This document shows positions 12,264 to 24,500 of a DNA stretch of 64,000 nucleotides, piece by piece. Positions within the stretch are counted from its first letter, which is position 1, and each line of letters starts with the position of its first letter. The notes under the pieces were generated by a model that was not told the DNA's origin, did not search any database, and worked only from the letters and a program-made list of their open reading frames with translations. The position numbers were made by a program, and so were the translations under genes. The stretch comes from Eumeta japonica (Eukaryota > Arthropoda > Insecta > Lepidoptera > Psychidae): contig BGZK01000017.1 in NCBI GenBank assembly GCA_005406025.1, positions 248,001-312,000 of the forward strand. Direction: 5' to 3'.

Positions 12264-12342
12264 TATCAGACTTCCGCCTATCAGATTTCCGTCTATCAGA
12301 TTTCCGTCTATCTATTTATTAGAAGTAAATAGATAGGCGGAA
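12264..12342. repeat. 15 bp tandem triplet running into a 17 bp hairpin
   Basis: Units 12264-12278, 12279-12293 and 12294-12308 are 15 bp each; the last two are identical (tatcagatttccgtc). The third runs into an inverted repeat: 12302-12318 pairs with 12326-12342 in 16 of 17 positions around loop 'ttagaag'. The first unit also pairs with 'gataggcggaag' at the end. Confidence 0.75.
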
Positions 12343-12682
12343 GGATATGTCACGGCACACCGCCTATCAGCTGAATATAAATTACAATTTTCGGGACGGC
12401 ACGAGTTGGGTGAAGCGTTACCACAGGCTTCACGCCTAAAAGGTAGTGTTGTACCTCGAAATCATGGAATGGATTGTGTGAATCATTTAATCGATTGTCG
12501 ATAATCGTATTACAAAGTTCGTGATTTCGATGGGTTAATGGATTTCAATTATCAGTTCGAGTCGCCTCGTTGTTCAGTTTGGATGGTAATACAAAAGTTA
12601 ATGGAGAAGTTCTCAGAAAGAGCTCAGCATCTTTAGTACGGTATGTAATCAAAAGCTACAATAATTATATATTTTTTGACTG

Positions 12683-12942
12683 CCTGATAGGTGTAGGTGA
12701 TAGTGATCCTACTCGGTGTGCTAAAGGTGTGAGTTCCATTCCCGTATAAGACAAACATTTATTAATTAAAAAATTAATATTTGTCTTGAGTTTAGGTGTT
12801 TGTATGTATTCTATGTATATATTAACAAAAAAAAGTATACATGTATTACATTAACTATCTGGTACCAGTAATACAAACCTCGCTGCTTAGTTTGGGACCG
12901 GATAGTACTGTGTATATATGTCCGAATATATTATTATTATCT
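12683..12942 (+). mobile_element. tRNA-derived lepidopteran SINE
   Basis: The 5' part has tRNA-like A and B boxes ('ggtgtaggtgatagtgatcc' and 'gagttccattcccg'), as in Pol III-transcribed SINEs. The body and 3' region hold 'tggtaccagtaatacaaa' and 'gcttagtttgggacc', which is the conserved 3' domain of a widespread lepidopteran SINE I recognise. It ends in a short (att)n tail at about 12928-12940. The tail would be recognised by the reverse transcriptase of a partner LINE. No clear target-site duplication could be seen by eye. Confidence 0.7.
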
Positions 12943-13286
12943 TCTCCACTTCTTCAGCTTGATTTTTACTATTAAATGCCTTTTAAGGAATTTTCGTGTT
13001 ACAGATTATATCAGCTCCAAAAGTCTTTTAAACTAAATTTTAAAGGTTTTCTTCTGAATTTAGTTATCGTTTTGCATAACTTCATTCATATTGGTGGAGA
13101 GAGAATTAGTTTGTTTATTTATGAATTAGTTTTTAAGAAGGTATTATAAATGTTTGTCTTAGTATATTATATGTTATAGGGATGGACATGGAATGATTTT
13201 TTTCCTTTTGAAAACAAGTTCGAATCATGTTTTTGCTGCTTTTATGGCTTAATATTTCAACAGATTTCTATGAAACTACATACATA
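12943..13286. other. Gene-free stretch between SINE and mariner
   Basis: A+T-rich DNA with nothing recognisable. Confidence 0.4.
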
Positions 13287-13384
13287 CAGTGCGCACTGAA
13301 ACTTTCTGGTATGAATGAGAAAAAATTTCTTAAAAATGAATTTATTGTTTCTCAAAATATTATTGTTTCTCCAATAGCATAAGT

Positions 13385-13895
13385 GCACTTTTTCATACGA
13401 ATACACCAATTTTGTAAAAAAATTGCCACACTCCTCCTAGTGACCTCGCAAACATGTTTTTCATACTCTTTGGCAGCCTCTTCTGGTGATGTGAATCGTT
13501 GACCGCGTAATTGGTGTTTAATTTTTGTGAAAAAAAGTCACAAATTGTCATGTCGGGACTATATGCTGTATTGTTTATAAATTCTACGTTTTTCTCCCTC
13601 AAAAAATTATTCGGCCGTGTGGAAACTGGCATTGTCGTGGTGCAATATGATACGACGTTTATAGTTTTTTTATAGAATTCATCAATAACTTTCGGCAAAC
13701 AAATAGTCGTGCCCGAATTACTATTCATGGTATAAAAATTCTAATAATAGGAAAGTGTTCAGTCCTATTATAATTAAAAGAAGCAATCATCCGCTTTGGT
13801 TGGTTCCGGCTCATCTCGATAGACCTACACGGTAGATTGTTGCTTTGTTCTAGGGTCGTAGCAATAAATCCATGTTTTGTCGTCTGTTACTATAT
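13385..13895 (-). pseudogene. mariner transposase, decayed C-terminal half (copy 1)
   Basis: Reading the minus strand from about 13895, V-T-D-D-K-T-W-I-Y-C-Y-D-P-R-T-K-Q-Q-S matches the mariner catalytic signature 'VTGDETW.Y.YDPETKQQS'. Further on, in another frame, H-H-D-N-A-S-F-H-T-A-E matches the second catalytic block, and S-P-D-M-T-I-C-D-F-F matches the third (SPDLAPCDFF). The D34D-type acids are therefore visible, but frameshifts and stops separate them and the helix-turn-helix half is missing. A 12 bp palindrome (cagtgcgcactg) at about 13287, beyond the 3' end, may belong to the old terminal inverted repeat. mariner enzymes cut and paste DNA at TA sites; this copy is dead. Confidence 0.75.
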
Positions 13896-13964
13896 CCTAG
13901 TAAAAATTGTAAATATATTGCTGTTTGCGGAGACTTTAACATAAATCTATTGGAAAATTATGTT

Positions 13965-14160
13965 ATGTTTCGTCCAGAGAATAAGAGCTCCGGTGGCCTA
14001 CTCCATTATATCAATCTATTCTCTCCTTCATCACTTCACCCTTTTCTTCATCACGTATCCTGTTCTTACCTATGAGACAGAAGGCACACTGGTGACTCCT
14101 CGTGGGTTAGGCATGTCCATGGGCGGCGATGACCGTCTACTTTTTGGTGGCTCTCATTTT
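13965..14160 (-). repeat. Lepidopteran dispersed repeat, family L, copy 4
   Basis: The plus strand reads 'gtggcctactccattatatc', 'ggcacactggtgactcct', 'ccatgggcggcgatgacc', the reverse complement of the 2190 copy. The 99-codon frame across it is not a gene. Confidence 0.6.
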
Positions 14161-16028
14161 TGCAGACCCTCAAAAATGCTGTACAAAAAAGTCGTCAGTA
14201 TGTTCGATCATTTTTTTATGATAAAAGTGCATAATGTTTCAGGAACGTGTCGGGTATAACCCATAAATTTAAACTTCACAAATGGAAAAGTATTTTCCAC
14301 GTGTGAGACACACACATTGTCATTTATTTTAATATACATATGTTAATATCGATTTATAATAGAAAAATATTGATATGATATAAAATTAAGAAAGAAAATA
14401 ACAAAAGATGTATAGTGGCATTTGCATATTGAAAAAAAATTAATTTCACTGTATTTTTTTTCCGTATGTGAGTTATTCAAACCCAATGAACACTTTATTG
14501 ATTATATTTTGCGTACTAACGAGATGTAGGCATATGCTGTTAATAGTAAGGACCACTACTTGAAGAAGCAAAAAAATATATGAATGACTTTGAAGGGCCG
14601 AGCGTGTGAGTGGCAAAAAAGGGCCCGGAGGGACGCCGCCCGCCCTCGGCCTTTTATTAATACGGATGACGTTTTCCGCTAACGCTTCTCGTTTCTTCCG
14701 CCTTCGCATATAAAATGATGTTTCAGACATCAAAAGAGGTCAACCGTCTAGTGAATTTAATAAAGGGAAATGTTAAATTAAACCACAGTAACGGGTAATT
14801 TGACATTTGCTGATTTTAAATTTCATAAATCACTTCAGAGGAAATCCACTCAAAGAGCGAAAATATCAACAGAGCAAAATATTTATTATTTAGGAGATAA
14901 TTATTGTGTGGTCACAAACTCATAGAACGTATTTTAGTTTAAAGAAATATAAGGCTTATTGTAAAAAAAAAAAAATGAGAACTATTATTAATCACACAAT
15001 ACTGATTTTAAATACAAATAGAATTATATAGTTGATATTGGGCGGTTATTTTTGGAAATCTATCATTTTGGTAATTTTAGAAATAAAAAATGACAACAGC
15101 TTCTACGCCCTGGATTTTTTAAAAAGCCACTTACATAGCGGCAGTAGTTTGGTAATATAAATTAAGAGTAAGTCTTTTATATTAGGAGTGTCAATTAGTC
15201 TTTTTTGAACTGAAAAAATATTAAAAAGGCCTACTTTCAAATCACTCCACAGGAGCTGACGCAAATGTAGTTCATGTTATGCAGTATTGTATTGCAGCAG
15301 TAGATCCGGTAGGGTCGTTGGTTGTTTCATTTATAGGTGTCGGGTTAGTGATGTACAGTGGTTTATTGAAACATTGTGTATATAGATCGAATTATTTAAC
15401 CCTTATAATTTTTAGGCTTTTTCATAAGTATTTTGGGATTGGGAATGTCATGGAGAATAATGTAAGTGCTATACATCATAATTGCTGTTGCGATTTGTTC
15501 CCCAGCCTTTTTGCAAAAGCTGGTTATGTCTGGAGGAAGTCTCAGTTCTTTCGATTCTATCTCCCGTGCCCAGGCTTTGGTCAAATGTGCTCAGTCAGGT
15601 CAGTGCTGAATTTAGTAAATGGCACACTAGTGTTTTTATACGTAATAAGGTGTTATTTTTTGGTTCTTATTCGTTCCGTAAGCGATTGCGTGATAAAGTG
15701 AATGGGGTTTTTTGTAAATATTTTCTCACCATTCGACGTTACTCAGATGGTGATTTTCAAAGGTGATCTAGTCGATCATGAGTTTGTATGGAATCCATCT
15801 CAATTGAATAAGGATTTGCTCCTTTTTTGTGTTCAGATCATCAAAGTATTAGGTAAACAGAACGTTAGTGATCCGTGAATTTATATTTATTTAGGGATTA
15901 TAATATGCGCATTATAGTAGGGTTCTACACATTTGCAGGCATATACGAGGTGAGTTTAATAAAAAGTAAAAGTGAGTATGTTACTGGTAACTTTTATCAA
16001 ATGTTATTTTATTTTTCTACTTCGTCGC
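14161..16028. other. Gene-free stretch with a G+C-rich island
   Basis: An island at about 14590-14725 ('agggcccggagggacgcc', 'cgccctcggccttttatt') is far richer in G+C than its surroundings. At 15279-15766 two overlapping plus-strand frames of 140 and 94 codons exist; their cysteine-, phenylalanine- and leucine-rich content shows no motif, so I do not call a gene. Confidence 0.4.
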
Positions 16029-16070
16029 CTTTTGGCATGATGCACTATGCCTAGTGCATCATGCCAAAAG
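16029..16070. repeat. Perfect 19 bp hairpin, 4 bp loop
   Basis: The arms 16029-16047 (cttttggcatgatgcacta) and 16052-16070 are exact reverse complements around 'tgcc'. It lies 90 bp downstream (minus sense) of a mariner relic, which suggests a fold-back at an old transposon end, but this is inference. Confidence 0.85.
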
Positions 16071-16159
16071 TGCATCTTTTTTCTAAGCTTAAAATTACTT
16101 TTTTAATAAACTCTTCTGGTGATCTTTCCAACAGAACGACTCGCCTTAAATTTATTTGG

Positions 16160-16610
16160 AGTGGGAGATGATTGTCTTTTCTAAATCATAGACTGTCATT
16201 TTGTTTCTGGATGGTAATGATGCAGCCACGTTTCACCCATGGTTGTAAATCGAGCCAAAAAACTATTAAGATCTTGTTGTAATAGTTCCAAAGAAGCTGT
16301 TGAATGTTAAACCTGGTTTGTTTTTTTCTAACAGTAAGCATTCTGGCGTCCCAGCGCAAGTATACTTTTTTTATCCCCAAATATTCGAATAATATGATAG
16401 TGCACACTACCAGCCAAAATTTTTGTTTCTTCGGCTATAAAACGTATCATGACACTACGATCTGCTAACAGAATTTTTTCGAACTTTTTTACAATTTCTT
16501 GGGTCACTACTACCGTTGTTAGGCGTCACCCGAGCGAGGGTCAGCTTTGGTGGATGTTCTTCCACATTTCGATTCGGCGCATCAACGGGCAACTGTAGAA
16601 TACGCTGGAG
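16160..16610 (-). pseudogene. mariner transposase, decayed central part (copy 2)
   Basis: On the minus strand, V-K-K-F-E-K-I-L-L-A-D-R-S-V-M-I-R-F-I-A resembles the second helix-turn-helix of mariner transposases. It is followed after a frameshift by Y-L-G-I-K-K-V-Y-L-R-W-D-A-R-M-L-T, which matches the linker 'LGM.KV.ARWVPRLLT'. After another shift comes G-E-T-W-L-H-H-Y-H-P-E-T-K, which matches 'GDETW..HYDPETK'; the first catalytic acid appears lost (G-E in place of G-D-E). The remaining catalytic blocks are not seen. This is a different copy from the one at 13.4 kb, more decayed and with a different segment kept. Confidence 0.7.
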
Positions 16611-19600
16611 CATTTACTCCTAAAGTATCTTGTAAGTCTCGGTTAACTTGTTCTTTAGTAAAAATTTTTCAAGTATAGATACATACTTAATAATCTCCCA
16701 TAATTGTTATTTGTTCAATTTTTAACACTTTAAGGCAACAAGCTCCGTTTATGTCCACCACTCTCTCTGTCTTTTATTTTTCGTATGTACATACTTTATT
16801 GATTCTACTTTTGTTTTGTTTTCATAATAATAAATACGTAATGTAAATAAGTAGGTTCGACGGTATAAAGTCAATTAAACATTTAAACTTGGAAAATATT
16901 GTAATTGATTAATAATAGGTAGCGAGCCTGACCACTGTAGACAATACTGAGCCTGGTTCCTAATCTGGGGTCTCGTCTACAAACTGTAATCAGGATTTTG
17001 CATGAGCCAGTGAGTTGTCGTGTGGCTAGAGAGAAATATTATTTATTAATACTTAGTAGTATTGACCGTCATATTATTGTTATAATAAACTTGTGCCTAT
17101 TGTACAGAAGGATAGGCAGAGCTTACAGATTCCCATATGATATGAACGGATTGGTATATCTTTTTTGTTCCAATGACATCCTTCGATAGAGCAACTTTTG
17201 AAAAATTCCGCCCAAATAGAATATTTGTTGTGACTTTAATGCCTTAATTCTACTCTAAAAAAGGATTTAGTTCTGTAGACAAAAAAAAAAAAGGTAAATT
17301 TCAGTATTTTTAAATCATCCAGGCTCGTCGCTATCGGATGCTTAAAATTTGACCCAATTTTATACGTCACTAGCGTGATCTGTATAAGATATTCAAGGAG
17401 ACCTTAGCCGATGCTTCCATTACATACATTGATTTTATAGATTCGTGTCCACAGTTTAGTTTTATTCATCGTTTCCAGATGATCAAATCATCATAAAGCA
17501 AATTTTTCTATGCTACTCACTATATTTTTGAAACTGCACCATTATCAGACATCCCTGTTCCACGTCTTTTTTTCAAAGATGTTCCATAAACAGTGACCGC
17601 ATCTCCATCGCATTGATTCTACTTTTATGGGTCTTGGTCACCATAATTATAAAAAAATAAATGTATTTATTTATTTTTTAAAATAAATGCATCTGTTTAG
17701 ATTACGACTATCAAATAATACTACTACTGATTTTAATTTCAGTTTTCTTTGTGTGAAGGTTCTTAATTTGATTTGGTATGTTTGTTACATTAAATGGTCT
17801 GGTACGAAATTTTAGAAACGATTTCAGGAAATTGAGTATTTGTTGTCCTAAAAAAATATAACTTTACGAAAAAAAATGCACATATGACGAAAGGTACACA
17901 CATTTTCAATGTGTAAATGCGTTTTTGCGTGATGTGAAAAATAAAAGATTACACAGTCTAAATATTGTAGTTTAAAATATATTTTGAGATCTCTTTGAAT
18001 TAAGAAAATATTTGATTAAATCAATACTTGAAATACGTCATTGATAAATTCTGTTCGACATAACCGCCTATTCCAAATGCTGATTCACCGAGAGAACAAT
18101 GGGCAAGAAACTCAAGGTTTTCTTTTTCTACTCATCAATACAAAGGATTGAATAATTAATAATTTAGTCGACATTTAAAAATAATATGAAGTAACCGGAA
18201 CTTTGACCTTCTAATGACTCGTTTTTATTATCATACGTATTGTAATACAATGAAGTTTCAGTTGTACAATGTTTCAGTGCAATTTAGTATGTCCTTGATT
18301 TTATACATATACCAATTTGATATATAAATCCTTGCCCGTTAAGACTCTCTTTCTTTGTCTTTGAGGCATTGATAAATATTATATTTCAATACTTTGCTAA
18401 TTTAATGAAGATAACTGTTTAGATCGTTGGTACCATTTTGCTGTTAACGAGATTGCTCAAGGCTGAAAGAACTTAGTGGTATTAACCAAAATTTAATACC
18501 AGTATGAGTGTAGGTGTCGGTCTTCGACATTTTAGTGGCATTTGTTATGCGACACCTAAACAGCGGCTATCGAGAGTCTGATGGCCCAGCTTTTACAACC
18601 CAACGAGGACCTCGTCGTTATCAGACGTTGGAATGTGAACCGTTCTGAATGTTCATAGAAACGGTCAAGTGCCAATTTCGCCAGAATATCGAGGATTCCG
18701 CGCATAATTTATAAATATGGTTGTTAATAATGTATTGACGACCACGATAATTATGAGATTCGAAGAAAATATAGGACAAGTTTTTTTTTGTATTACTTGC
18801 AGAATCTGGAAACGATTGAAATATTAAATTCTAATGAATATTTTGGACGGCATCTACATATGAAGATGAAAATTTTTGTCGATGTCTTAAAATGTTTTGT
18901 ATCTAAAAGAAAATATTTATAAAAAATATGTTACGTGTAATTGAAGAAATTTGATAATTGTATCAACACGAATCAGCGTGGACGGTCAATGACTGCTATT
19001 TCGATTAAATAATTTTATAGCTATATTCAAGTCGACAAAGTAACAAGTATAGGTACATCAGGAAGAACCGCCATGACATACAGATAGACTAACATCGAAC
19101 AAGAAGATATCTGATATTTGCCATAAAAATTCTGTCTTAAGCATTTAATTTTGGTCCGTATTTAGAACATGAAATAGGTATGTAAGTTTCATCGAGTACT
19201 TACCAAAATAACATATATTACGTTGATCAATATGCTTTATAATAAATGTTCGTCATTTTTCCTCGGAAACGTTGTTATAAAAAATTTAAGCAGTGTCAGA
19301 AGATTGCGCGTAATGTTTCTACTGACTTTTAGGATGGTCAAATAACCGAAGGAATATCAGTAATAAATCGACGCCCTTCGCGCAAGTCATCGTCAAAAGA
19401 GAGATGTCTCACAATGAAATTATTGGATTCGTCGATGATATATATGTCAGTTGGATGCGTTAATAAAGATTAAAATGAAAACTAAAATTAACCAAAAAAA
19501 GCAACTAACTGTTAGTCAGTCAGTAAACAGTTTTTGGCATTTCCTTGATGCCCCCGTGGAGGGTACCATGCATTCTATATGGCGTTGTTATGTAATGAAG

Positions 19601-20369
19601 TTTTGCGTCCTATATACGTAATTGGCAATTGAAAATATTTTTCTAACATGTGTTACCAAATTATTTCCTAGATAAAACAATTCAAAATATAAAAATTAAA
19701 AAAAGAGACATAGCCTACTATCCCATTGTGCGCGCCTTAAACTCTAACCTCGTTTGCGTTCTAGAACTTAGGGGCCGGTCGTTTCGTTCGTACGCAGAGT
19801 TTGTACGTAATTTTAGTCGAACTGTTTGTGTGCGTGAAGGGCGCACAAGACGTTATTGTCTTCCAACAATGACCGGTTTCCGACAATGCTCGTAATGTGT
19901 TTAAACACGTCTGAATTCGGCAGCTCGTATTGTTGAACTGTTGTTAGCTATAAGTTTGTCGTTTGCATTAGGAAGCCGAACGAGTTACACTTGAAACACG
20001 ACAGGCGCTATTGAAGTCACGAAATTTGATGGTCCACTCGTAGGCCTCTCCCTTCACGCTGGTCCGATGCGGGTCGGTGATCGCGGTGACCGTCGTCGTC
20101 TACGGCGCTGTAACGTCCGACACGTATTCCTTGAAGTACGGAGCAAAAGTTTAAATCGTTTAATTATAAACTCTTTCGTTTCAAATCCGGTAGGCACCTT
20201 TTTGTTTTACCTCACGGACACCAACGGAACCCGATCACCGCGTATAATGGATACGAAATAAACACAAATGAAGGAAACCTATGAAAAGTGGCCAAGAGCG
20301 TGTCCGACTACGCTCATCATAGGGTTCCGAAGCCATTATTACAAAGAAATGCACTACCGATGGAAAAAG
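16611..20369. other. Gene-free stretch
   Basis: No supported gene. At 19720-20280 the DNA is G+C-richer, with an 81-codon and a 64-codon plus frame (19650-19895, 20067-20261), rich in arginine and without motifs. This block abuts repeat family T and may be its unrecognised 5' part. The rest is A+T-rich. Confidence 0.4.
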
Positions 20370-20910
20370 TATCTTGTTACACTTTTGACGTGACAACGTC
20401 TTATAAATTGGTTTGCCGGGTGACACTTCAAGAAACTGCGTTACGCTCCGCTCACGTTATGCGCTCACAATGAGAGCGAGTGAGAGGCACGCGTCCCTTC
20501 CACTCGGGCATGGTTAGCCCGCCTAAGAGCGAGAGAGACAGACATAAAAAGTGAAAGGCACGCGTCCCTTCCACTCGAGCACAGTTAGCCCGCCTAAGAG
20601 CGAGAGAGACAGAGACGCAAATGTATTGCAAGTTATTGTATGTATATTTGTATATAAATACGTATGTATGTGTAAAGGTAAAATAAAATTTTGTTAATAT
20701 GAAATTCAGTGCGAGATTCTTTGTATAAATTAATGTTTTAAATATAATTCTTTGTATAAATAAATGTTTTAAATTGTTACTATTATTTCATCCTTCTTCC
20801 TACTATACGAATGAATATTCACATTAAAATGATTTTACCACTCAAAGTCGTTGTCACGTAAAACTTTCGCCCGTATACCGACTTTACAGGCAACCAATTT
20901 TTTATTTTTT
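20370..20910 (+). repeat. Dispersed repeat, family T, copy 1, with internal 73 bp tandem
   Basis: It shares ends with 61460-61810: 'cttttgacgtgacaacgtc' then 'ttataaattg' at the left, and 'accgactttacaggcaacca' at the right. Inside, at about 20474-20620, a unit starting 'gtgagaggcacgcgtccc' and running through 'gcccgcctaagagcgagag' is present twice. I recognise the left-end string from lepidopteran genomes but cannot name the transposon class. It is non-coding. Confidence 0.55.
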
Positions 20911-20959
20911 TCCTGTTTCCCGTACTGAATAGTTATAAGCATTTTAGTCGCCTGTAACT

Positions 20960-21575
20960 AAAAAAAAAACAAGTAGGCATGTCGACTATTATTATTAAAC
21001 TAATGTAAACTAAAGTGCATTAGCAAAAGAACGTATCTTCATGGCATTTGTGTCCTTTTGTTGAGAAGGGCAGTTTTTCGGCAATAACTCAAAAACAGTA
21101 TATCCGATAATGTTCAAAATAATTTCCATTGACAGTATTTATTAAGTTACCTTCCACATTTTTTTTCCATGTGTTATGGGCATACGGTTTAGAACATAAA
21201 ATGGGAGGGACAAAATTTCTGCAATTTTCAGAGCGATTATTTCCTAAATTATTAACGTAATTAGAAAAAGTGTTTAAATAACTTAAAGTTTTTTAAAAAG
21301 AACTGTCCAAATATGTACCACACGTTGATGGTTGCTGGAAAAAAGGTTTTTCAGCTTCTGTTACATATATGGTGTAGCCCTCCCCCCTAGAAATATTTAA
21401 TTTTGTTATTTGACTATCAATGTAGCGGTTCATACAAGATACCTACACTATAAATTTTACTAACATACATCTTGTAGTTTCTGAATAAAATGCCGATGAT
21501 GTCTGGATGGACGGACGGACGGATACGACGAAACTATAAAGTTTTCGTTTTTGCCATTTTGGCTTGGAATCGTAA
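20960..21575 (+). repeat. Lepidopteran dispersed repeat, family A, copy 2
   Basis: Homologous to 108-700 in the same orientation. Near its 3' end it has 'ggacggacggacggatacg' and 'cgaaactataaag', then a decayed hairpin ('cgtttttgccattttggc'). The tandem GGAC run just before the conserved tail is typical of this family. Confidence 0.6.
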
Positions 21576-24500
21576 AAATAACTCTTCAGTATGTTTCAAC
21601 AGCCGATAGAAAGATAGATACGACAGCCCGTCGATGGCGGACACTCGGGAAATGAAAAATTGGACGTTCACTTAAATATCAAGGTGCTCGTAAACACTTC
21701 CGAGGTACATAAGAAATAGCCTAAATACCATAGAAAAGAAAGTCAACTTCGGCGTCAAGGCAGTGAGGCTCGAATAAAAACAGTTTCTACGATCTATGCT
21801 GCCGCAAGCGCTTTCCCAGATGAGTAATTTTTGTTGTTTTGACCAGAACAGTTTTGGAAAAGCTTATGCAAAAAAAGTGCATTATCAGTAAAATTAATGC
21901 TATTTGTTATAATAACTAAATTTTATTGAACGATGTAATCGTTTAAAACCGTAGCCGGTAAAAACTGCATACTTTAATTTCCGAATAAAATGTACCCGCA
22001 ACAATGTTATTGCTGGAATTTCACAGGTTATAATATGTTAAAAACGCATAATAGAGGTTAGGATCTGCAGCTAGGGTGACTTAAATATATTCTAACAAGC
22101 CCGGTTGTCTGTATTTACGGTTAGAGCGTGTTCAAATAGACAATTTTCTTTCTAATAGGTAAGAAAATTATTCAACGCTAATCATGATGTTTCCTGTAAA
22201 GGGGTGGACCTTAACCGACTACGTTAAAAGTATAGTTTTACGTCTACTCCTGAAATCCTCAATTATTTACAATAAGGAATATTAAACGAAATTTGATAAA
22301 GCAATAACAAAATTGGTATATTTGATTTAAGTTCTAAATATCGTTTTGTAAACATTTTCCATGTTTTATACTTTTTTTTTTTAATTTCGCGCAATATTTA
22401 AAATAGTCCCCCGCTGTCTTTGTTAGCAAAAGCAAGGAACAAAATTCCTTCCTTTTTCTCTCCAGTCTTCTTATGTAATACTTGAAAACTCTCCAATTAT
22501 AGTCGGTAATTAATGTAACAATTAGAATCAGGAAACTTTTCTGTCCAAAAAATTGTATTAGTCATAAAAACTTTACTTTATACCTTGAGATACATCATTT
22601 TGAAGATGGACCTGGATTTCTTTGGCTATTTCAATGGTTAATATTGATGTGAAGCAAATGGCATGTTATCTAAAATCTTCGTTGTACCAATGTGCGTATC
22701 CACATACGCATCGACTTACTTTTACTTTTAAAGAATATTTTTACTTATACTTTTAACGAATCTTCGAAAGCAACTTCTTGCTTTCGGTTCATTTTTATAT
22801 TTTTTATATTAGTGTTGCTTTGAAATGAGTTCTCTGAGCGTCTATGGGCGGCGGTGACCATTTACTCTTTGATGGTTCGGTTGCTCATTTTTCCCTCGAA
22901 TATTCACAATATACTATAGGTACCCTACTGAAACAAATTGAGTGTCTTTTCTGAAGAGCATTAATTTGCTACCAACATTTGATAGAAGGTTTTATTATTC
23001 ACATTTGTTATTATCTTATGCGAGCTGGCACGATTTTAAATTTGTATAAAAAGTGAAGATGGTGTGTCATCACCGTCCTAAATTACATATATCTATTACC
23101 AAGCTTTTAGTAATAGATAGATTACTAAAGAAAGATTGAATAAGGTGTACTAAAGATGTGAAATTTTATATACTGTGAAATAGGATATACTGTGCGTATG
23201 AATATTATGAAAGAATGAACCGTAACTGTACATTTTCGAGCAAAGAAACGAAAATCTGGCAGTTTTATTCAATATTGCATATGCTATATGCTAAATTTAT
23301 TTCACTAATAGTCTGTTTGTTAAAACAAGTGCGGTTATTTTTTCCCAAAAATTATGATTGAGGTGTCATTTGATTTGGAATAATATCTAGAAACTTTTTG
23401 AGAAATACCAAAGCCCGTTTCATAAAATTGCAAAAGTTATAAATAATTTAGTAAAAAAAAAGGAAGGTTTGGTTTTTAGCGAATATCTCAAACACTATTT
23501 GAGATATTTAAAATTTGAAAAAAGATCCTAAAAGAAGAGAAAATTTTCTAAAAAAAACGGGGGTAACGTTAACTTTATGACTAATATTTATGATTTTAAT
23601 AGCGCAGTGAAAATAGGGCAAAAAATGAAATGTGTCGTTTGATTCGGATCATAATTTTTGGTGAAAAATAACCAAAAATTGGTAAATGGCATTTGTGAAC
23701 CAGACCATAAGCCCATTTATTTTGATAGAATTTATTGCAGTCAATATATTTACTTGAGGATCCAATAGAATTTGGTTATGGAATCGATTGATTTAAAGGT
23801 TCAAGTCGTTTGAACAATAAAAGTATTTTTTCAGGAATTACTTTGATATTTACTTTCGTTTTCATTCGCGGATGTTTTTTGAGAAGAAAAACTTTTTAGT
23901 TTTTGGAAATGATCAATTCGATATTGTAAAAGTTATTAAAGATAACTATTAAAAATAACACTATTCATAATTTACTAAAAGCTTTTCAGGAAAGCTCAAT
24001 ATAATAAAACTTGTGCATTTTGTGAACTACAGTGGATTTCACTTTAATCATTTGTTTTAATTTAAGTTACATAATAAAACATAATTTTTATAAAAAGCTA
24101 TTATGCTGAAGAACTTTTAAAAATGTTTTTTTTGTCAATATTCAAAATTAACTGTACTGATCAGAGACGAACTTTCGAAAATTCTAAATTAATTGAATCT
24201 AGTTATAAGTCTAAATCAAATCAATCAACTTGTTGTACCAGTTATTTCTGTTTTATTTTCACTTCCTTGGTCTAAAAAGCCATCATAGATTGGGTGTTTG
24301 TAGCGATATATTCTACATCTACGGCCATCGATATATGGCCATCATTAAATCACCATCATCACCTCTATTAATTTCTTTCGGAGTACCAGGGCTTCTGAAT
24401 TACCTTGATGGCATGACAATATAAAAAAACTCATAGAGCGTTCCTTAATTATTCTGTCCACCACATCATGCATTTGTTTTGCATCTTAAATTGCATTGTG

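Noticed and set aside
15279..15766. Two overlapping plus-strand frames of 140 and 94 codons
   Set aside because: Competing frames with hydrophobic, cysteine-rich content and no motif; no splice or promoter support.
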